Positions 21,279 through 22,747 of a stretch of 22,747 nt of DNA are shown here, piece after piece. Under the pieces are notes generated by a model, which had not been told where the DNA came from, did not search any database, and saw only the letters and a program-made list of their open reading frames with translations. Position numbers and translations under genes: made by a program. The stretch's first letter is position 1. Each line of letters starts with the position of its first letter. The stretch lies in IMG/VR virus record IMGVR_UViG_3300035698_005120, positions 1 through 22,747 of that record. One strand, 5' to 3'. The stretch comes from a virus.

Positions 21279-21421
21279 CCACGAATATCAGGATAATCCG
21301 CACGACCGGACTGGTCGCGTGAGGTTTTGCAAGGCTGCGATGCAAGGAAAGCAATCCATAGTATTGCCCTCGGGTAAACATGACCTACGGTTGTGTTATG
21401 TTGCCCCATCGGAGTACGTAA

Positions 21422-22306
21422 GTGATTGCCCCAGCGGGGAAGACCATCGAATCGTTTTTCGAGAAAACCTACCGGCCACTTCGGCTGCTAGGTCGGGCTG
21501 CCGGTACGGCGGAATCCTACTCGATTACCATGCTGCTGTGGGGCCGATACATGGGCAACATGCCGCTGCGGGAGATCGACGACATTGCGGTGGCCGAGTA
21601 TGCCCAGGCCCTGCTACGGAAGCAGAAGCCGCCCACGGTGAACAAAAACCTACGGCAACTGGGAATCATCCTGCGATTCGCAATGGCCAAGGGCAAGATC
21701 AAGGCAGTGCCAGAGATTCCCAAACTCAAAGAGAATCTGGCGATGCCGCGTGCGTTCCTGCTGGAAGAGATAACGGCGATCCTGCGGGCAGCTCGACAAG
21801 TACCCGGCGACCTCGCTGGGATCAAGGCTGCCGACTGGTGGGAGTCGCTGCTGCTCACGTTCTACGATTGCGGCGGTCGGATCGGGGCCGTGCTGGCCAC
21901 TCCAACTGCGAACATCGACATCCAAGGCGGCTGGATAATGCTACCGGCGGACTCGCAGAAGCAACATCGCGGGCAGGACTTGCGGCTGCATCCAGACACG
22001 GTGGACGTCTGCAAACGAATCTGGACCAGCGACCGCGAACTAATGTGGCCCTGGCCGTATTACAAGAGCGTTTTATACAGGCATTTCCGGCGGATCCTCA
22101 AAACGGCAGACGTGACAACCTGGCGGGGCACGGGCACGTTGTTCCACCGCATCCGAAAATCGTGCGCCTCATACTCGGCAGCCAACGGGCTCGATCCGGT
22201 GGTGCAGATGGGGCACAGTTCCCCAGCCGTAACGGCTCGCTATCTCGACGAGCGGATCATCGGCAGGACACACGCGATCGACGTACTGCCCAGGCCAACT
22301 CTCTAA
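21422..22306 (+). CDS. int: tyrosine-family integrase
   Basis: This 294-aa recombinase catalyses phage integration and excision. The N-terminal core-binding domain includes TAESYSITMLLWGRYMGNMPLREIDDIAVAEY. The catalytic domain shows Arg153 (in GGRIG), His242 and Arg245 (in FHRIRKS), His265 (in GHSS) and the nucleophile Tyr274 (in ARYLDE), a complete pattern; a Lys in the SQKQHRG segment is the likely sixth residue. There is no arm-binding N-terminal domain of lambda size. The start is GTG at 21422 with GGAG 7 nt upstream. A long overlapping frame from 21256 is rejected as a shadow. The attachment site is probably nearby. Confidence 0.92.
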   Translation: MIAPAGKTIESFFEKTYRPLRLLGRAAGTAESYSITMLLWGRYMGNMPLREIDDIAVAEYAQALLRKQKPPTVNKNLRQLGIILRFAMAKGKIKAVPEIPKLKENLAMPRAFLLEEITAILRAARQVPGDLAGIKAADWWESLLLTFYDCGGRIGAVLATPTANIDIQGGWIMLPADSQKQHRGQDLRLHPDTVDVCKRIWTSDRELMWPWPYYKSVLYRHFRRILKTADVTTWRGTGTLFHRIRKSCASYSAANGLDPVVQMGHSSPAVTARYLDERIIGRTHAIDVLPRPTL

Positions 22307-22339
22307 CCGTACCCGCTTCGGGATCGTATCCCGTTGCTA

Positions 22340-22389
22340 GCCCCGCCCGTAGTTTGCCCCCCTTGCTTTCCGGGCGAGGGCTTTTTTTT
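22340..22389 (+). terminator. rho-independent terminator after the integrase
   Basis: GCCC-CGCCCG (22340-22349) pairs with CGGGCG-A-GGGC (22371-22381), 10 bp with one bulged A, followed by eight T bases. Confidence 0.82.
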
Positions 22390-22392
22390 ATT

Positions 22393-22452
22393 CCCCGACT
22401 TCGCATCACCACCGGTTTGACAAGACCGCTGCGGAGTCGGGGGCTTTTATTT
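22393..22452 (+). terminator. second hairpin terminator
   Basis: CCCCGACTTCGC (22393-22404) pairs with GCGGAGTCGGGG (22431-22442) over 12 bp with one G-U pair, followed by GCTTTTATTT. The loop of 26 nt is long. With the preceding terminator it marks a sharp boundary between the integrase and the repeat gene. Confidence 0.75.
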
Positions 22453-22482
22453 AACGTATCCCGCTTATCAAGGAAATAGATA

Positions 22483-22747
22483 ATGAACTTACAAGACAAA
22501 TTTTCAGAATGGCAACGTCTGAGCATTAAGAAGACATTGACCAAAGACGAAGCCCTGGAGGCTGTCAAACGTAATGGCTACTCGCTCCGGTACGTCAAGG
22601 ATCAGAGTGAGGCCAGCTGCATCGAGGCTGTCAAACAGGATGGCTACTCGCTCCGGTACGTCAAGGATCAGAGTGAGGCCAGCTGCATCGAGGCTGTCAA
22701 ACAGGATGGCTACTCGCTCCGGTACGTCAAGGATCAGAGTGAGGCCA
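22483..22747 (+). CDS. DUF4116-like repeat protein, 5' part only
   Basis: The frame begins at ATG 22483 with AGGA 8 nt upstream and is open to the window end, giving at least 88 residues. A short unique start (MNLQDKFSEWQRLSIKKTLT) is followed by 22-residue repeats with the core EAVKQDGYSLRYVKDQSEAS. The AVKQDGY..LRYV pattern resembles DUF4116-type repeats, found in proteins of variable length and unknown function. The repeats are nearly identical in DNA, so copy number may vary. It lies beyond two terminators after the integrase, so it may be host DNA at the prophage edge or phage cargo. Its length and end cannot be seen. Confidence 0.72.
   Translation, partial: MNLQDKFSEWQRLSIKKTLTKDEALEAVKRNGYSLRYVKDQSEASCIEAVKQDGYSLRYVKDQSEASCIEAVKQDGYSLRYVKDQSEA
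22558..22747 (+). repeat. 66-bp perfect tandem repeat inside the terminal gene
   Basis: Units start at 22558, 22624 and 22690, the last cut by the window edge after 58 bp. Units 2 and 3 are identical over the visible length. Unit 1 differs only around CGTAAT versus CAGGAT. The unit is exactly 22 codons, so gain or loss keeps the frame. Confidence 0.93.

Noticed and set aside
21256-22479. Long 407-codon frame overlapping the integrase
   Set aside because: It runs in another frame through the clear integrase domain, has a low-complexity Arg/Gly/Ala-rich translation and no recognisable domain; it is a GC-driven shadow.
22558-22747. CRISPR-like repeat array
   Set aside because: The units are contiguous 66-bp in-frame coding repeats with no unique spacers.

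Overview
The window is most of a temperate siphovirus-type phage or prophage: a virion-morphogenesis module at about 2.0-18.8 kb on the + strand, followed by a lysogeny/regulatory segment ending in a tyrosine integrase at 22.3 kb. Genes are tightly packed, many with ATGA or TAATG overlaps and good Shine-Dalgarno (SD) sequences. Promoters are sigma70-like. The DNA is moderately GC-rich. The host is bacterial; a planctomycete is possible from the general look of the proteins, but the sequence does not prove it.

Layout. 45-1268 is a ParB-like/DNA methyltransferase fusion, followed by two AT-richer small unknown genes and a strong terminator (1951-1996). The terminase large subunit starts directly after that terminator. 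Portal and S49 prohead protease overlap one after the other. A near-consensus promoter (6530-6557) with a long structured leader then restarts transcription just before the HK97-type major capsid gene. An unknown small protein and a predicted beta-helix protein follow, and both gaps around the beta-helix gene encode RNA hairpins. Next come the neck genes (gp6/gp8-type connector, head closure, DUF3168, HK97 gp10-like), two tandem decoration-like paralogs, a probable tail tube, an acidic protein, the tail assembly chaperones with a phased A_AAA_AAC -1 frameshift site, and a short tape measure protein. After the tape measure lie an unknown 287-aa protein, a tandemly duplicated gene pair, and three unknown proteins, two of them Cys-rich. 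A terminator closes the late region at 18764-18791.

The 18.8-21.3 kb segment is regulatory and rich in palindromes. It has a promoter with palindromes in its spacer (18996-19023), a 97-aa unknown protein, an XRE regulator, direct repeats, a terminator, a tRNA-like remnant, small unknown genes on both strands, and a small HTH gene (20531-20770). That HTH gene is bracketed by two near-identical promoter/operator elements, which suggests an autoregulated switch with a leaderless mRNA. A DUF3820-like gene and the integrase follow. Two terminators separate the integrase from a gene made of perfect 66-bp repeats that runs off the window and may be host DNA or phage cargo.

Not identified here: small terminase, lysis genes, recognisable baseplate or receptor-binding proteins, replication genes, and the left attachment site.
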